From positions 1 to 64,000 of the forward strand of contig CAYXDO010000016.1 of assembly GCA_964463485.1 (NCBI GenBank): DNA of 64,000 nt, written 5' to 3'. The DNA comes from CAYXDO01 sp964463485 (lineage in GTDB: Bacteria > Myxococcota > Kuafuiibacteriia > Kuafuiibacteriales > Kuafuiibacteriaceae). Under the pieces are notes generated by a model. The model saw only the letters and a program-made list of their open reading frames with translations, made no database searches and was not told where the DNA came from. Both the position numbers and the translations under genes were made by a program. This document shows, in pieces, positions 18,244 through 27,755 of this stretch. Every line of letters begins with the position of its first letter. Position 1 is the first letter of the stretch.

Positions 18244-20120
18244 GCTCTCCGGCTGCATTGCTCGTCGTCACGGGTCGGGCCACCGGCATCCGATATCCGC
18301 TCGATCGAGCGGAGACGGTGATCGGCCGAGCGAGCGCTTCGGACGTGCAGCTCGTCGACGAGGCGGTCAGCCGCAGTCACGCGCGGATCCTAGAGACACC
18401 GCAAGGCTACGCGATAGAGGACCTCGGCGGAAAGAACGGCACGATCGTCAACAGCCTGCGCATCGAAGGGCCGACGATCCTCCGACCCGGAGACGCGATC
18501 GCGATTGGTTCCACGACGTTCCTGTTCGATCCGCCGATCGACTTCCTCACCTCGAACGTAGGCGCGTCCGTCGTGGTCGCCGAAGAGCTCCCCGCGACCC
18601 GCGCAGGCAAGCTTCATGAACAGCTCGTCACCGGACGCGAGCGAGGCGGACCCGACGCCGAGACCTTGCTGGCGCTCCTGAGTCGATCGGTCGGCGACAG
18701 CGACGAAAAACGGAAGCGCAAGGATCCCGTGTTGGAGGCGCTCGAGCTTCTGCGAGAACGGTTTCAGGCCGAGCGAGCCTTCGTCTTGGTGACCGCCGCA
18801 GGAGGTCGACACAAGATCCGAGCGTCGAGCGGCAACGGGCTGATCACCGTGAGCCGAACGATCGTGCAGGCCGTCCTCGAGGGGAAGAAGGCGGTGATCT
18901 CGGGCGACGCGGCAGGAGATATCGCGTTTGGCGGAGGCGTGAGCATCGTTCACGCCGAGATTCGATCGCTGCTCGCCGCGCCGTTGATCGTCGACGGCCG
19001 CGTGTTCGGCATGATCCACCTCGATCGCCGCACCAAGGACGCCTATCCAAAGAGCGAGCTCGAGGTCTTCGTCCCGGCGGCGAACTTGTTGGCGCTCGTG
19101 GTCCTCGCAGCCGACAGCCTCGATCGACTGAAGAAGGAAGCTTCGAAGGGCAGGGCGTCGATCGACGAGCCTTTCATCGTCGCGGCCAGCCCGCCGATGA
19201 AGAAGGCCATCGAAGAGATCGATCGGGCCGCCCGATCGGGAGCGACCGTTCTGCTCGAAGGTGAGACGGGCACGGGTAAGGAGGTCCTAGCGCGTCTGTT
19301 GCACCTGAAGAGCGAGCGACGCGCAGGGCCGTTCGTGGCCTTGAACTGCGGTGCGCTCGTCGAGGCGCTCGAAGAGTCCGAGCTGTTCGGCCACGAAGAA
19401 GGAGCGTTCACCGGCGCTCATCAGAAACGCGAGGGTCTCTTCGAAGCGGCCGCAGGAGGGACCCTGTTCTTGGACGAGGTCGGCGAGACCGCGAAGTCGA
19501 CGCAGGTGAAGCTGCTCCGGGCGCTTCAAGAACGAGCGATCTTTCGGGTCGGTGGAACGCGCGCGATCGAAGTCGACGTACGCATCGTCGCGGCCTCCTC
19601 GCGGCCTCTCGATGAGCTCGTCGCGACGGGGCGGATCCGCGAGGATCTCTTCTACCGTCTGGCCGTGGTTCGCGTGCGCGTACCCCCGCTGCGCGAACGC
19701 CCCGAAGACGTACCCGCGCTGGCGCGTGCCTATGTAGAAAAACTCTGCCGAGATGCCGGCGTGCCGCCGAAGCGGTTGCTCCCTGACGCCGTGGAAGCGC
19801 TCGCGTCGCTCCGCTGGCCCGGAAACGTCCGCGAGCTCAAGAACGCGATCGAGCGGATCGTGCTGCTCTCCGAAGCTACGGAGCTCGGCCGACACGATCT
19901 GCCGCCGGATTTCGTGCTCGGCGACATCGTTCGGCGCGCGACCAAGAACGGTGAGACGCTCGCCGAAGTCACCGGTCGGGTGGAGCGCGAGATGATCGTG
20001 CGAGCCCTCGCGAGGACAGGCGGTGTCAAATCCGCAGCCGCCGAGGTTCTGGGGATCTCTCGAGTGACGCTCGACTCCAAGCTGAAGGCCTTCGGGATCG
20101 AATGGAAGCGCGCGACTTGA
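18240..20120 (+). CDS. FHA-GAF sigma-54-dependent transcription activator
   Basis: 626 aa. FHA domain at about 20-100 (VIGRASASDVQLVDEAVSRS, then LGGKNGTIVNS), which binds phosphothreonine; a GAF-like region at about 150-290; AAA+ ATPase with Walker A GETGTGKE (about 341), the GAFTGA loop (388-393) that contacts sigma-54, and Walker B GGTLFLDEVGE; and a Fis-type helix-turn-helix at the end (VKSAAAEVLGISRVTLDSKL). It should activate sigma-54 promoters in response to Ser/Thr kinase signalling, a typical myxobacterial arrangement; the kinase at 27756 is one candidate. Coupled by ATGA to the porin gene. Target promoters were not identified. Confidence 0.94.
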   Translation: MSSPAALLVVTGRATGIRYPLDRAETVIGRASASDVQLVDEAVSRSHARILETPQGYAIEDLGGKNGTIVNSLRIEGPTILRPGDAIAIGSTTFLFDPPIDFLTSNVGASVVVAEELPATRAGKLHEQLVTGRERGGPDAETLLALLSRSVGDSDEKRKRKDPVLEALELLRERFQAERAFVLVTAAGGRHKIRASSGNGLITVSRTIVQAVLEGKKAVISGDAAGDIAFGGGVSIVHAEIRSLLAAPLIVDGRVFGMIHLDRRTKDAYPKSELEVFVPAANLLALVVLAADSLDRLKKEASKGRASIDEPFIVAASPPMKKAIEEIDRAARSGATVLLEGETGTGKEVLARLLHLKSERRAGPFVALNCGALVEALEESELFGHEEGAFTGAHQKREGLFEAAAGGTLFLDEVGETAKSTQVKLLRALQERAIFRVGGTRAIEVDVRIVAASSRPLDELVATGRIREDLFYRLAVVRVRVPPLRERPEDVPALARAYVEKLCRDAGVPPKRLLPDAVEALASLRWPGNVRELKNAIERIVLLSEATELGRHDLPPDFVLGDIVRRATKNGETLAEVTGRVEREMIVRALARTGGVKSAAAEVLGISRVTLDSKLKAFGIEWKRAT

Positions 20121-20181
20121 CCCTGCCGGAACTTTGCCACCGTGTGCTGACCGATGTCTTCGAGCGTGGTAGAGCCGTGAC

Positions 20182-20751
20182 GTGAAGCGCGCGGATGGCA
20201 AGCGCTGGCCGTACCGCTCCGTGGGCGAGGCCGCTCGAACCAAGCTTCGCGAGCTCATCGACGCCGAGCGGGCTCGGGCGCGCGCCCACATCGCGTTCGT
20301 ACGAAAAGGCGAGCCCACGGCCTCCGCCGATCGGATCGCCGAGGTGATCGCGCGTCGTTGGATCACCGTCTCCGGCGTCGAAGGAGGGATCACGGGTGCC
20401 GTCGGGTTCGTCGGTGTCCCGTTGAACATCCTGCTCCTTACCTACTGCCAGATAGCGTTGATCGTCTCGATCGCCGAGTGTTACGGCGTGGCGCTCGAAG
20501 GCGACGCCGGAGAAGAAGCGCTGTTGGAGGTGCTCGGACGCGCGCACGGCGGCGGCGACGTGCTTCGTGCGAGCCCCCGCGTGCTCGGCTCGATCGCGAA
20601 GGCGATCGCCCTGCGTCACGGCATGAAGAGTCTCGGCCGCTTGGTCCCGATCCTCGCGTCGCCCATCGCAGCGCGCCTCAACGAGCGCGACATGGAGAAG
20701 CTCGCGGAGCTCGCGCTGCGTCGCTTCGGACGAGTCGTTCGCATCGAGTGA
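20182..20751 (+). CDS. EcsC-like protein
   Basis: 189 aa from GTG 20182. A Lys/Arg-rich start is followed by a helical region with a hydrophobic Gly-rich core (VEGGITGAVGFVGVPLNILL, then TYCQIALIVSIAECYGVAL) as in EcsC-family proteins, whose biochemical role is unclear. The last base pairs overlap the GTG of the next gene, so the two are coupled. It follows the regulator by 61 bp with no terminator, probably in the same transcript. Confidence 0.75.
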   Translation: MKRADGKRWPYRSVGEAARTKLRELIDAERARARAHIAFVRKGEPTASADRIAEVIARRWITVSGVEGGITGAVGFVGVPLNILLLTYCQIALIVSIAECYGVALEGDAGEEALLEVLGRAHGGGDVLRASPRVLGSIAKAIALRHGMKSLGRLVPILASPIAARLNERDMEKLAELALRRFGRVVRIE

Positions 20752-23270
20752 TCGCTCTTCTCTCATCGATGATGGCGGCTCTCGGGCCGGTGGAGGTCCA
20801 CGCCGAGATCGCCGACGACCTGCAGACGGTCCAAGTCGCCATGCGCGCTTCGATCGGGCCTGGTGAACGAATTCACTTACTCGCAGAACGCTTTCGCTCT
20901 GTTCCCAAGATCCGACCAGAGACCGTTCGGGAGCTGTTTCCCGGGGAGATCTCGATCGGCGGCTTCGAGCTCGAGTCGATCCTGGTCGACGGACGTCCGT
21001 GTGAAGCGACGAGCGCTCGCGCGAGCGACGGGGCGGTCGAGCTCATCCCCTGCCCGGGTGAGCGCGTCGAGGTTCGAGGCAGGGTGATCGTTCCGCGGCG
21101 ATTCGGAGCGTTCGGCGTGATCGATCGGTCGCTGACGCTCGCAGGCGGTTGGTACCCCGTGCTGGCGCGTCGTGGGCGTCCGCCGCCCCGGCGACCCCTC
21201 TTGGTCTCCGTCTCCGTCCCTGCCGATTCGTTTGCGCTCATAGGAACTTCGCCGTTCTTCCCGCGCAAGGAACGCAGGCTCGTCGAGACGAGGCTCGAAG
21301 CGGCGCGAAACGTGCCGCTCGTGCTTCGACCGGCCACGGCGCGCGTCGTCTCGTTCGGAGAGGGCCTCGTCCGCTTCGTGGTGGGTCCCGCCTCGGAGCT
21401 CGAACCGCCGCGCCGACCCGAGCGACTCTCGGCAGCTTTTCGCGCCCTCGACGACGGCGTCTCGTTCTTGCGCGAGACCGGGCTCGGACCCCTTTCGCGT
21501 TGTATCGTGGTGGAGGCGCCGCTTCGGCACGAGCTGGTCGAGCTCGGCGAGGGTGTGGTCTTCGTGAGCGACCACGCGTTTCGGCTCACGCCGCTCTCGC
21601 GCTTTCAGAAGTTCCATCGCCTGCCGATCTTGCGCTCGGTCTTCGGCGCGCTCGTCGAGCGCTCGGTCGCCGAGGATGACGCGCTCACGCGCTCCGTGCT
21701 CGCCGACGCGCTCGCTTCCGCGATCCTGGATCAATACGTCGCCTCGCGATTTGGCTCGAGCGAGGACGCGTTCGACGTGCTTGGCACGTTCTCGTTCATC
21801 CCTTCGATCGACTCGATGCTCTACGCGCCTGACCTCCCGTTCGTTGCAGCCTATTTTCGGCTCGTCAGAGAGGACGACCCGCTGCACGTGGACTTCGTAG
21901 ATGCTCCGGCCACCTTGCCGAGAGGGAAGCTGCTCTACGAGAAGCTGTCCGATCTGATCGGCGCGAAGGCCGCATCCGACGCGCTCTTGGCTGGTCGATC
22001 GCGGAGGGCCTTCGACGTGCTGGGTGACGACGCCGACGCCTTCGTCGCGACGTGGCTGGGTCCCTATCCGAACGTCCGCTACCGGCTCGCAGGCGTGATC
22101 GAGGACGGCGGTCGCGTGGCCGTCGCGATCGAACGAAGCGGTGACGTCGTCGGCGAGCCGATCACCGTGTCGCTCATCGACGTCGATGGAGCTGAGACGC
22201 TCGTGCGATCATCCACGGGCACGGACGCGCTCCGCACGGTGACGGCGACCTTGGGCGCCAAGCTCGCGCTCGTGGAGCTCGATCCGCGGCAGCGCGTCGC
22301 GGAGGCGCCCACGGTCGAGCTGCCATCGCCCCGCGTCGACAATCGATCGGAGCCCTCATGGAAGGTGCTGCTCAACAACTTCAACCTGCTGATCTCCGCG
22401 ACCGAGGGTCAGATCGACACGGCGCTCGATCTGGGTTTTTCGCGTCGATATGACGTGACGGAGTCGTTCGCGGCCCGCGCGGACTACTCACCGCAAGCGA
22501 TCGGGCTGTCCGGTCGATGGCGACGGAGCTTCGGGGATCCGGCGACGCCTGCACGATTGACTCAGTCCTTCACACTCACGCTCGGCGGCGAATATCTGCG
22601 GGCAGGGTTCGTAGAGGGAGCTGAGGCCGGTGCGGCGGGGACGGCGTCCCTGTCCTACAGCTACGACGACAGGGTTTCGATTTGGGCTCCGGAGGGCGGT
22701 TCGGGTCTTCGTGCCACGTTTACGTACAGCCACGTGCTGGGCGTCGACGGAAGCGAAGGCCCTTCCGCGGACGCGCTCTCGTTCGCGGTCCGAGGCGTAC
22801 GCCAGTGGCAGTTAGGCGCTCGGCATCAACTCGCCGTAAGAGGCGCGGTCGGGACGTACCTCGCGGGGACGCCGCGCGAGCAGCTCGCCTTCGCGTTGGG
22901 CGGACGAGGCAACGTCCGCGGCTACGCCGTGTCGGCGGTGCTCGCGCGCCACCGCGCGCTGCTCTCCGGGGAGTGGCTTCACCCGCTGCTGCCGGACACC
23001 GAGCTCGACGCGTTCCAGCTCTTCTTCGTCAACGGCATCGATGGAGTGGCCTTCGGCGACGTCGCGGTTGCGGCCGACGAGCTTGGGGCACTAAGCGACG
23101 GTCCGCTTTTTTCGGACGTGGGTTACGGCCTCAGGTTCTATTTCGACTACGCGGGTGTGCGTCCGTCGGTCATGTCGGTCGACGTCGCCTGGCCGATAGA
23201 GCGACCGCCGCGCGGACCGTGGCTACCGGCCGTGTACATCGACTTCGCGCAGTCCTTCGGGTCCTTCTAG
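20748..23270 (+). CDS. Omp85-like outer-membrane protein with large periplasmic N-terminal region
   Basis: 840 aa. The GTG at 20748 (overlapping the EcsC-like stop as GTGA) gives a short signal peptide, VIALLSSMMAALGPVEVHA; the longer frame from 20358 is a shadow of the neighbour. Residues to about 540 look periplasmic and may contain a peptidase-MA-like fold (DALTRSVLADALASAILDQY), but no HExxH motif is visible. The C-terminal 290 residues are strand-rich with FALGGRGNVRGYAVS, the GG..xVRGY motif of the Omp85/BamA barrel, and the protein ends in an aromatic-rich strand (FAQSFGSF). It may assemble or export proteins across the outer membrane. Partners unknown. Confidence 0.75.
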   Translation: MIALLSSMMAALGPVEVHAEIADDLQTVQVAMRASIGPGERIHLLAERFRSVPKIRPETVRELFPGEISIGGFELESILVDGRPCEATSARASDGAVELIPCPGERVEVRGRVIVPRRFGAFGVIDRSLTLAGGWYPVLARRGRPPPRRPLLVSVSVPADSFALIGTSPFFPRKERRLVETRLEAARNVPLVLRPATARVVSFGEGLVRFVVGPASELEPPRRPERLSAAFRALDDGVSFLRETGLGPLSRCIVVEAPLRHELVELGEGVVFVSDHAFRLTPLSRFQKFHRLPILRSVFGALVERSVAEDDALTRSVLADALASAILDQYVASRFGSSEDAFDVLGTFSFIPSIDSMLYAPDLPFVAAYFRLVREDDPLHVDFVDAPATLPRGKLLYEKLSDLIGAKAASDALLAGRSRRAFDVLGDDADAFVATWLGPYPNVRYRLAGVIEDGGRVAVAIERSGDVVGEPITVSLIDVDGAETLVRSSTGTDALRTVTATLGAKLALVELDPRQRVAEAPTVELPSPRVDNRSEPSWKVLLNNFNLLISATEGQIDTALDLGFSRRYDVTESFAARADYSPQAIGLSGRWRRSFGDPATPARLTQSFTLTLGGEYLRAGFVEGAEAGAAGTASLSYSYDDRVSIWAPEGGSGLRATFTYSHVLGVDGSEGPSADALSFAVRGVRQWQLGARHQLAVRGAVGTYLAGTPREQLAFALGGRGNVRGYAVSAVLARHRALLSGEWLHPLLPDTELDAFQLFFVNGIDGVAFGDVAVAADELGALSDGPLFSDVGYGLRFYFDYAGVRPSVMSVDVAWPIERPPRGPWLPAVYIDFAQSFGSF

Positions 23271-23285
23271 GGGGGGGAGGGCGCT

Positions 23286-23306
23286 CCGGTCCCGGCCGGG
23301 TTCCGG
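23286..23306 (+). terminator. Possible GC-rich hairpin terminator
   Basis: CCGGTCCCGG is followed directly by CCGGGTTCCGG, an imperfect stem just after the stop at 23270. There is no T-tract, so it may act only weakly or with Rho. It would end the 15758-23270 transcript. Confidence 0.4.
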
Positions 23307-23405
23307 CGTCCCGGTCCCGATCCGTGCATTCTCAGGCTTTGGAGTTTACGTGCCCATAGGGCCGTGTTAGCGCCGGCTCGCACCGCCTTCAGAGAGAGGG
23401 ACCGA

Positions 23406-24902
23406 ATGAAGAGAGCTATGAAGATGGCCCTGCTGGCGAGCGCGTTCGTCGCGCTTCCTGCAGAGGCAACGACCACGCGTGTCTACACGCTGGGCGCCGT
23501 GAATCGTTATGTCTTGGACGACGCCAACCGCTGGCTCTGGCCGCACGCCATCCTGGACTACGGCAACCTGTTCTATCTCGAGCTCTTCGGCTCGGGACCT
23601 TCGGACGGGTTCACCGCTCCAACGTCGAATCGCGCGGGCAACGACGCGCCCGGCGCCATGCTCACCGGCGCGGAGCTCACGGCCGTGCAGAGCACTGCCG
23701 GCGGCGGCTTCATCTTGAAGCTCTCCGACGAGCTCGCCATCGGCGCACACCTTTCGGACTTCGAAAATCCCGCGGTGGTCGCCTTCCTCTCCGGACCGCT
23801 GGCCGCCTACTCCATCGGAGATCCGAACGCGTTTCCGTATCTCGCGGGCGGCGCCGTTCGCCCGATCTCGACGGCCAACCGCAAGTTCGACCTCTTCGCC
23901 GCGTACGACATTCCGGATGCGCTCGCGGTCGGCCTGCTCCTCACCTATGGGTCGTCGAAATACGGCTACTTCCCCAACCCCGATGAAGCGCCGGTCCAGT
24001 ACTCGAACGGCACCGAAGTCGCTCGGGCCCGCGACGATCTCGGAGCTTCGGAGTTCCGGCTGTTGGCCTCGGCCGGCCTGCCGATGGGTGAAGAAGCCCA
24101 CATCGACATCGGCATCGGGTTCGGAATTCACAGCTTGAGTTACTCCCCCAATGGTCTCGACGCGGAGCTCCTCTTCGGCGGCAACGGCTTCGAGCTGCAA
24201 GGAGACGTTCGTGCGATGATCGGCGTGGCCGAGCAGTGGGAGCTCATCCCCGCGATCGCGTTCCGAAGCCTCGCGTTCTCCGGTGAAGATCTGGCCGCTT
24301 ACGGCGCGCCTATCTCGCTCTATACGGACAATGGAGCGGCAGCGACCGCCGACATCAATCGCACCGAAGTCAGCCAAAGCACCGTGCTGTTCGACATCGG
24401 CGTGGCGGCCCACTACCACCCAGTTGAGATCGTCGACTTTTGGGGCGCCGCCGGCTTCGAGCTGCTCCGAGCGAGCACGAGCTTCGTCCACAACTACCAA
24501 GAGTCGACCGACCTTCCTCGCCCAACGCCCGGTGGCGGCACGCCAGGCGGTTATGAAGTCGGAAGCCTCGTGAACAACGCCGACGCGTTCCCGTACCTGA
24601 AGATCGGCCTCGAAGCCCAACTCTTCACCTGGCTCGATGCCCGCGGCGGAGTCATCAAGTACTTGCGCGCGGACAAAGTCACCACTCTCGGCGAAGACGA
24701 CCAGAACAACCTCCCGGCGGTGGACAACGACGTCACCCGCGACAAGCCGTTCTTCGACTACTTCGTCGGCCTCGCCGCGCACTACCAAGGCTTCTTCCTC
24801 GACATGCAGCTCGACCCGAACTGGTTCGCGCGCGGCCCCTACCTGCTCAGCGGAGCGGGCGGCCCCATGTTCGTGAACGCGTCCGCCGGCTACAAGTACT
24901 GA
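23406..24902 (+). CDS. Outer-membrane barrel protein, unrecognised family
   Basis: 498 aa. ATG 23406 follows a strong GAGAGGG site and starts MKRAMKMALLASAFVALPAEA, a signal peptide cut near residue 21. The body is strand-like with regular aromatic-rich segments (TRVYTLGAVNRYVLDD, YVLDDANRWLWPHAILDYG) and ends in VNASAGYKY, a final strand ending in an aromatic residue as in outer-membrane barrels. Similar secreted proteins are common in myxobacteria; I do not know the substrate. The next gene starts 11 bp downstream, so they are probably co-transcribed. Confidence 0.8.
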   Translation: MKRAMKMALLASAFVALPAEATTTRVYTLGAVNRYVLDDANRWLWPHAILDYGNLFYLELFGSGPSDGFTAPTSNRAGNDAPGAMLTGAELTAVQSTAGGGFILKLSDELAIGAHLSDFENPAVVAFLSGPLAAYSIGDPNAFPYLAGGAVRPISTANRKFDLFAAYDIPDALAVGLLLTYGSSKYGYFPNPDEAPVQYSNGTEVARARDDLGASEFRLLASAGLPMGEEAHIDIGIGFGIHSLSYSPNGLDAELLFGGNGFELQGDVRAMIGVAEQWELIPAIAFRSLAFSGEDLAAYGAPISLYTDNGAAATADINRTEVSQSTVLFDIGVAAHYHPVEIVDFWGAAGFELLRASTSFVHNYQESTDLPRPTPGGGTPGGYEVGSLVNNADAFPYLKIGLEAQLFTWLDARGGVIKYLRADKVTTLGEDDQNNLPAVDNDVTRDKPFFDYFVGLAAHYQGFFLDMQLDPNWFARGPYLLSGAGGPMFVNASAGYKY

Positions 24903-24913
24903 GTCCTCCTCTC

Positions 24914-25753
24914 ATGTCCTTCAGCGACCAACTCTTCATCGGCACGCTCGGTCTCGTGCCGAAGAAGACCCTCTCGCACGCGGTCCGCGGTCTCGCTCGA
25001 ATCCCGGCCAAGTCTGCGGTCCGCGTGTTCGCATCGACCTTCGACATCGACGTCGCCGAGGCCGAGCGAGGCATCGAGGAGTACAGCTCCATTCTCCAAT
25101 TCTTCACCCGGCGACTGAAGCCAGGCGCCCGTCCCCTCGACGAAGACCCGAGCTCCGTCCTGTCCCCGGCGGACGGTACGTTCGACGCCCACGGGCTGAT
25201 CGAGGAAGGGCGACTCTTCCAGGCAAAGGGTCGAGAGTACACACTCGGAGCTCTGCTCGCCGACCCCGAGCGGGCCGCGCGCTACGAAGGCGGACGCTAC
25301 GCCACCGTCTACCTGTCGCCGCGCGATTATCACTGGGTGCACTGCCCGGCGGACGCCAAGGTCGTCGGCGCGACCTACGTCCCTGGCCAACTCTGGCCGG
25401 TGAATCGACCCTCGGTGAGAGTAGTCGACCAGCTGTTCGCCAAAAACGAGCGGCTGATCACTCACCTCGAGACCGAGCGCTTCGGAGCGATGGAGCTCGT
25501 GATGGTGGGTGCGACCTGCGTAGGCCACATTCGAACCACGTACGACGACTCGCTCGTGACCAACGCCGGAGCCACCGAAATCACCAAACGTACCTACGAC
25601 CCTACGCGTGACCTCAAACGCGGCGAGCCGCTGGGCGTCTTCGAGTTCGGCTCCACCGTGGTCTTGATCGCTGAGCGAGGCGTCGAGCTCGACGAGCTCG
25701 AAGACGGCGCTCCGATTCGAGTGGGAAAATCGATCGCTCACGGGCGAGTCTGA
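24914..25753 (+). CDS. psd: Phosphatidylserine decarboxylase
   Basis: 279 aa, normal size for the proenzyme. It converts phosphatidylserine to phosphatidylethanolamine at the inner membrane. Catalytic features: Asp in SPADGTF, His in SPRDYHWVHCP, and the self-cleavage site Gly-Ser-Thr in FEFGSTVV, with Ser247 becoming the pyruvoyl group (classical proteins have LGST; FGST occurs in relatives). It begins 11 bp after the barrel gene, which links lipid supply to envelope genes. Followed by a strong hairpin at 25793. Confidence 0.95.
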   Translation: MSFSDQLFIGTLGLVPKKTLSHAVRGLARIPAKSAVRVFASTFDIDVAEAERGIEEYSSILQFFTRRLKPGARPLDEDPSSVLSPADGTFDAHGLIEEGRLFQAKGREYTLGALLADPERAARYEGGRYATVYLSPRDYHWVHCPADAKVVGATYVPGQLWPVNRPSVRVVDQLFAKNERLITHLETERFGAMELVMVGATCVGHIRTTYDDSLVTNAGATEITKRTYDPTRDLKRGEPLGVFEFGSTVVLIAERGVELDELEDGAPIRVGKSIAHGRV

Positions 25754-25792
25754 ACCCTCGGCGTCCACCCTGCCTAATCCTCATCCTGCCTC

Positions 25793-25860
25793 AGGATCGG
25801 GCACGGGCACGGGCACGGGCTCGTCCGTGCCCGTCCGTGCCCGTGCCCGAGCCCGATCCT
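25793..25860. terminator. Long bidirectional hairpin terminator
   Basis: AGGATCGGGC at 25793 pairs with GCCCGATCCT ending at 25860. Between them are repeated GCACGGGCAC units pairing with GTGCCCGTGC units around a TCGTC loop. The two genes converge here; the stop codon of the minus-strand lipoprotein (25859-25861) lies in the end of the stem. The stem of about 30 bp is much longer than a standard terminator, and the repeated hexamers suggest it grew by slippage. Confidence 0.8.
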
Positions 25861-27580
25861 AATCCTGCCGGACCCGCACCAGCTCCCCCGTGTTCCCAAG
25901 CAACACGACCATCCGACCGTCTCGCGTGGGGATGATTCGATGCGGGAGACCAACCCCGAGCTCGTAGTAGCCAGGCTCGAATCGAGCCGCGAGCCGTTCG
26001 TAGCGGGCCAACAGGCCGCGCCCGCCAGGGCCCGGCCCAGTCAGCAGCCCAACCCAGATGGTGCCCTCCGAAACGGCGAGAGAGTACGGAACCGCCTCGC
26101 GCTCGAAGAACTTCGTGCGCTCGATACTCTCGTCGATCACGTAGATCGCGGCCGCGTCGCTCAGGATGGGTACGACGATACGTTCACCGACCGCGATCCC
26201 CGCACCGAAGCTGAGTCTGTCCTGGTTGATTCGCCGCGACTCCAACTCCCCGCCTGACTCTCGGTCGAGAAAAACCAGCCGAGTGTGCGCTGGGTCGGTG
26301 AGCAGCAAACGATCGGATCCGACGATGGTTACCCACGCTTCCGCGGCCACCAGGCGCGGCCCCGACTCGATGAGTCCCAGGGTCGCCGAGTCCATGAAGA
26401 AGGACTGCACGTGGGGATCGTCGACATCCTCGAGGATCACGGAGATGCGATCGCTCTTCGCGTCGATGAGCAGAGTGCGAGCCCCGTGGCCCGCCATGGT
26501 TGGATCGATCGCTTCGCTCGCGGTGACTCTGCCATCCCGCTCGAACCGCCCGAGCCGGGGTCCTGATGCCTCCTGATAGACGGCGAGGAACCCATCGCCC
26601 TTGGGGTCGGTCGCGAGGCGATCGAGGCACGGAGGGACCGTCGCACTCGCTACGATCCGAAGGCTCGCGTCGAGCCTCGTCAGCGTTCGTGGGTCGCTCC
26701 CGTCCCTGCAGCCCGTCAGGGTCAGACTCTTGGCCGGAGCGCTCGTGACGAGGAGCTCGCCGTCGAGCTCCAACGCGTCGAAGAGGAAAGTCGTGCTCCC
26801 GGCCCATTGATCGAGCCAATCGTCTGGTCTCGGGCAGGGCTCCGACGGAGGTCCGTTAGTTACCTGGACGCGCTCCACCTCGGCGGCCAGCGACCCGCCG
26901 AGCGGGTTGATCTCGAGCGGACAGCCTTCGAACCCATCGCATTCGAGGCCGTCGCGTCCAGCGCGGTCCGCTTCTCGGCAGTCGCCCTCTGGGCTGGCGC
27001 AGACGCCTCCTCTCCAGTCGACCGTGGCCACGACGGACGAGTTGATCGCACAAGCGGCCGTGTCGAGCTCGAGCCGACAACCGATCTGGGTGATCGGAGG
27101 AGCGCATAGCCGTACGGCGCACCGCGCCTCGGTCCCATGAGTCGTCCCGAAGGCCAGAGGACAGGTCTCATCGAGCCAGCTCGCGCCGAGCGGAGGAATC
27201 TCCGCGCTCGTGTAGATCGGCTCTGGAAACTTGGCGCCGCAACCCGTCACCGGCCGAAGCTGAGTCGCGGCGAGCTTCGGCTCGGCGCCGGGAATATCGA
27301 GCAACCGGTCGTCGAAGCCGATCGTCACCAACTCGGCGTCGGCGAACTCGTCCGGGACCTCTATCCGGAGATCACTCACCGGATGAATGCCGCTGCTTCC
27401 CTCAAGAGCGCCGGCACGGAGATAGGCGACGGCGAAGAATCGAGCTTCTTCGGGCAGCGGCACGTGTCGAAGAGAGTCGGAGCTGCTGCAGGCCGAGAGA
27501 TGACAGAGCAGCCCAAATGAGGCGACCAGCGCAGCTCGGCCGCAACCCCCAAGACGAAAGACAGGCAGGGACCTGGGCAT
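25859..27580 (-). CDS. Lipoprotein with beta-propeller-like body
   Basis: 573 aa. ATG 27580 gives MPRSLPVFRLGGCGRAALVA, and the lipobox is LSAC near residue 31 (FGLLCHLSACSSSD). The longer frame to 27829 has no signal and is rejected. Early Cys pairs (CRLELDTAACA) are followed by repeated strand motifs with GDRLLLTDPAHTRLVFLDRE and VGERIVVPILSDAAAIYVID that resemble propeller blades. No catalytic motif was seen. It is divergent from the kinase at 27756 (175 bp between). Confidence 0.8.
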   Translation of the reverse strand: MPRSLPVFRLGGCGRAALVASFGLLCHLSACSSSDSLRHVPLPEEARFFAVAYLRAGALEGSSGIHPVSDLRIEVPDEFADAELVTIGFDDRLLDIPGAEPKLAATQLRPVTGCGAKFPEPIYTSAEIPPLGASWLDETCPLAFGTTHGTEARCAVRLCAPPITQIGCRLELDTAACAINSSVVATVDWRGGVCASPEGDCREADRAGRDGLECDGFEGCPLEINPLGGSLAAEVERVQVTNGPPSEPCPRPDDWLDQWAGSTTFLFDALELDGELLVTSAPAKSLTLTGCRDGSDPRTLTRLDASLRIVASATVPPCLDRLATDPKGDGFLAVYQEASGPRLGRFERDGRVTASEAIDPTMAGHGARTLLIDAKSDRISVILEDVDDPHVQSFFMDSATLGLIESGPRLVAAEAWVTIVGSDRLLLTDPAHTRLVFLDRESGGELESRRINQDRLSFGAGIAVGERIVVPILSDAAAIYVIDESIERTKFFEREAVPYSLAVSEGTIWVGLLTGPGPGGRGLLARYERLAARFEPGYYELGVGLPHRIIPTRDGRMVVLLGNTGELVRVRQD

Positions 27581-27755
27581 CGGGTCCAAAGCATACGATG
27601 ATCCAGCCGCCGCTACACACTTTGTTTCGAAGGACAATTGCGAGCTTGCTCGGGAGGCCGATGAGTCTCCCCGCAGATGACTGACCGAATTCCCGAGGAA
27701 GAGTGGCGAAGAATCATGAGACCCGTCGTGGCCGTTCCTGTAGTGTGCCTTCCGC

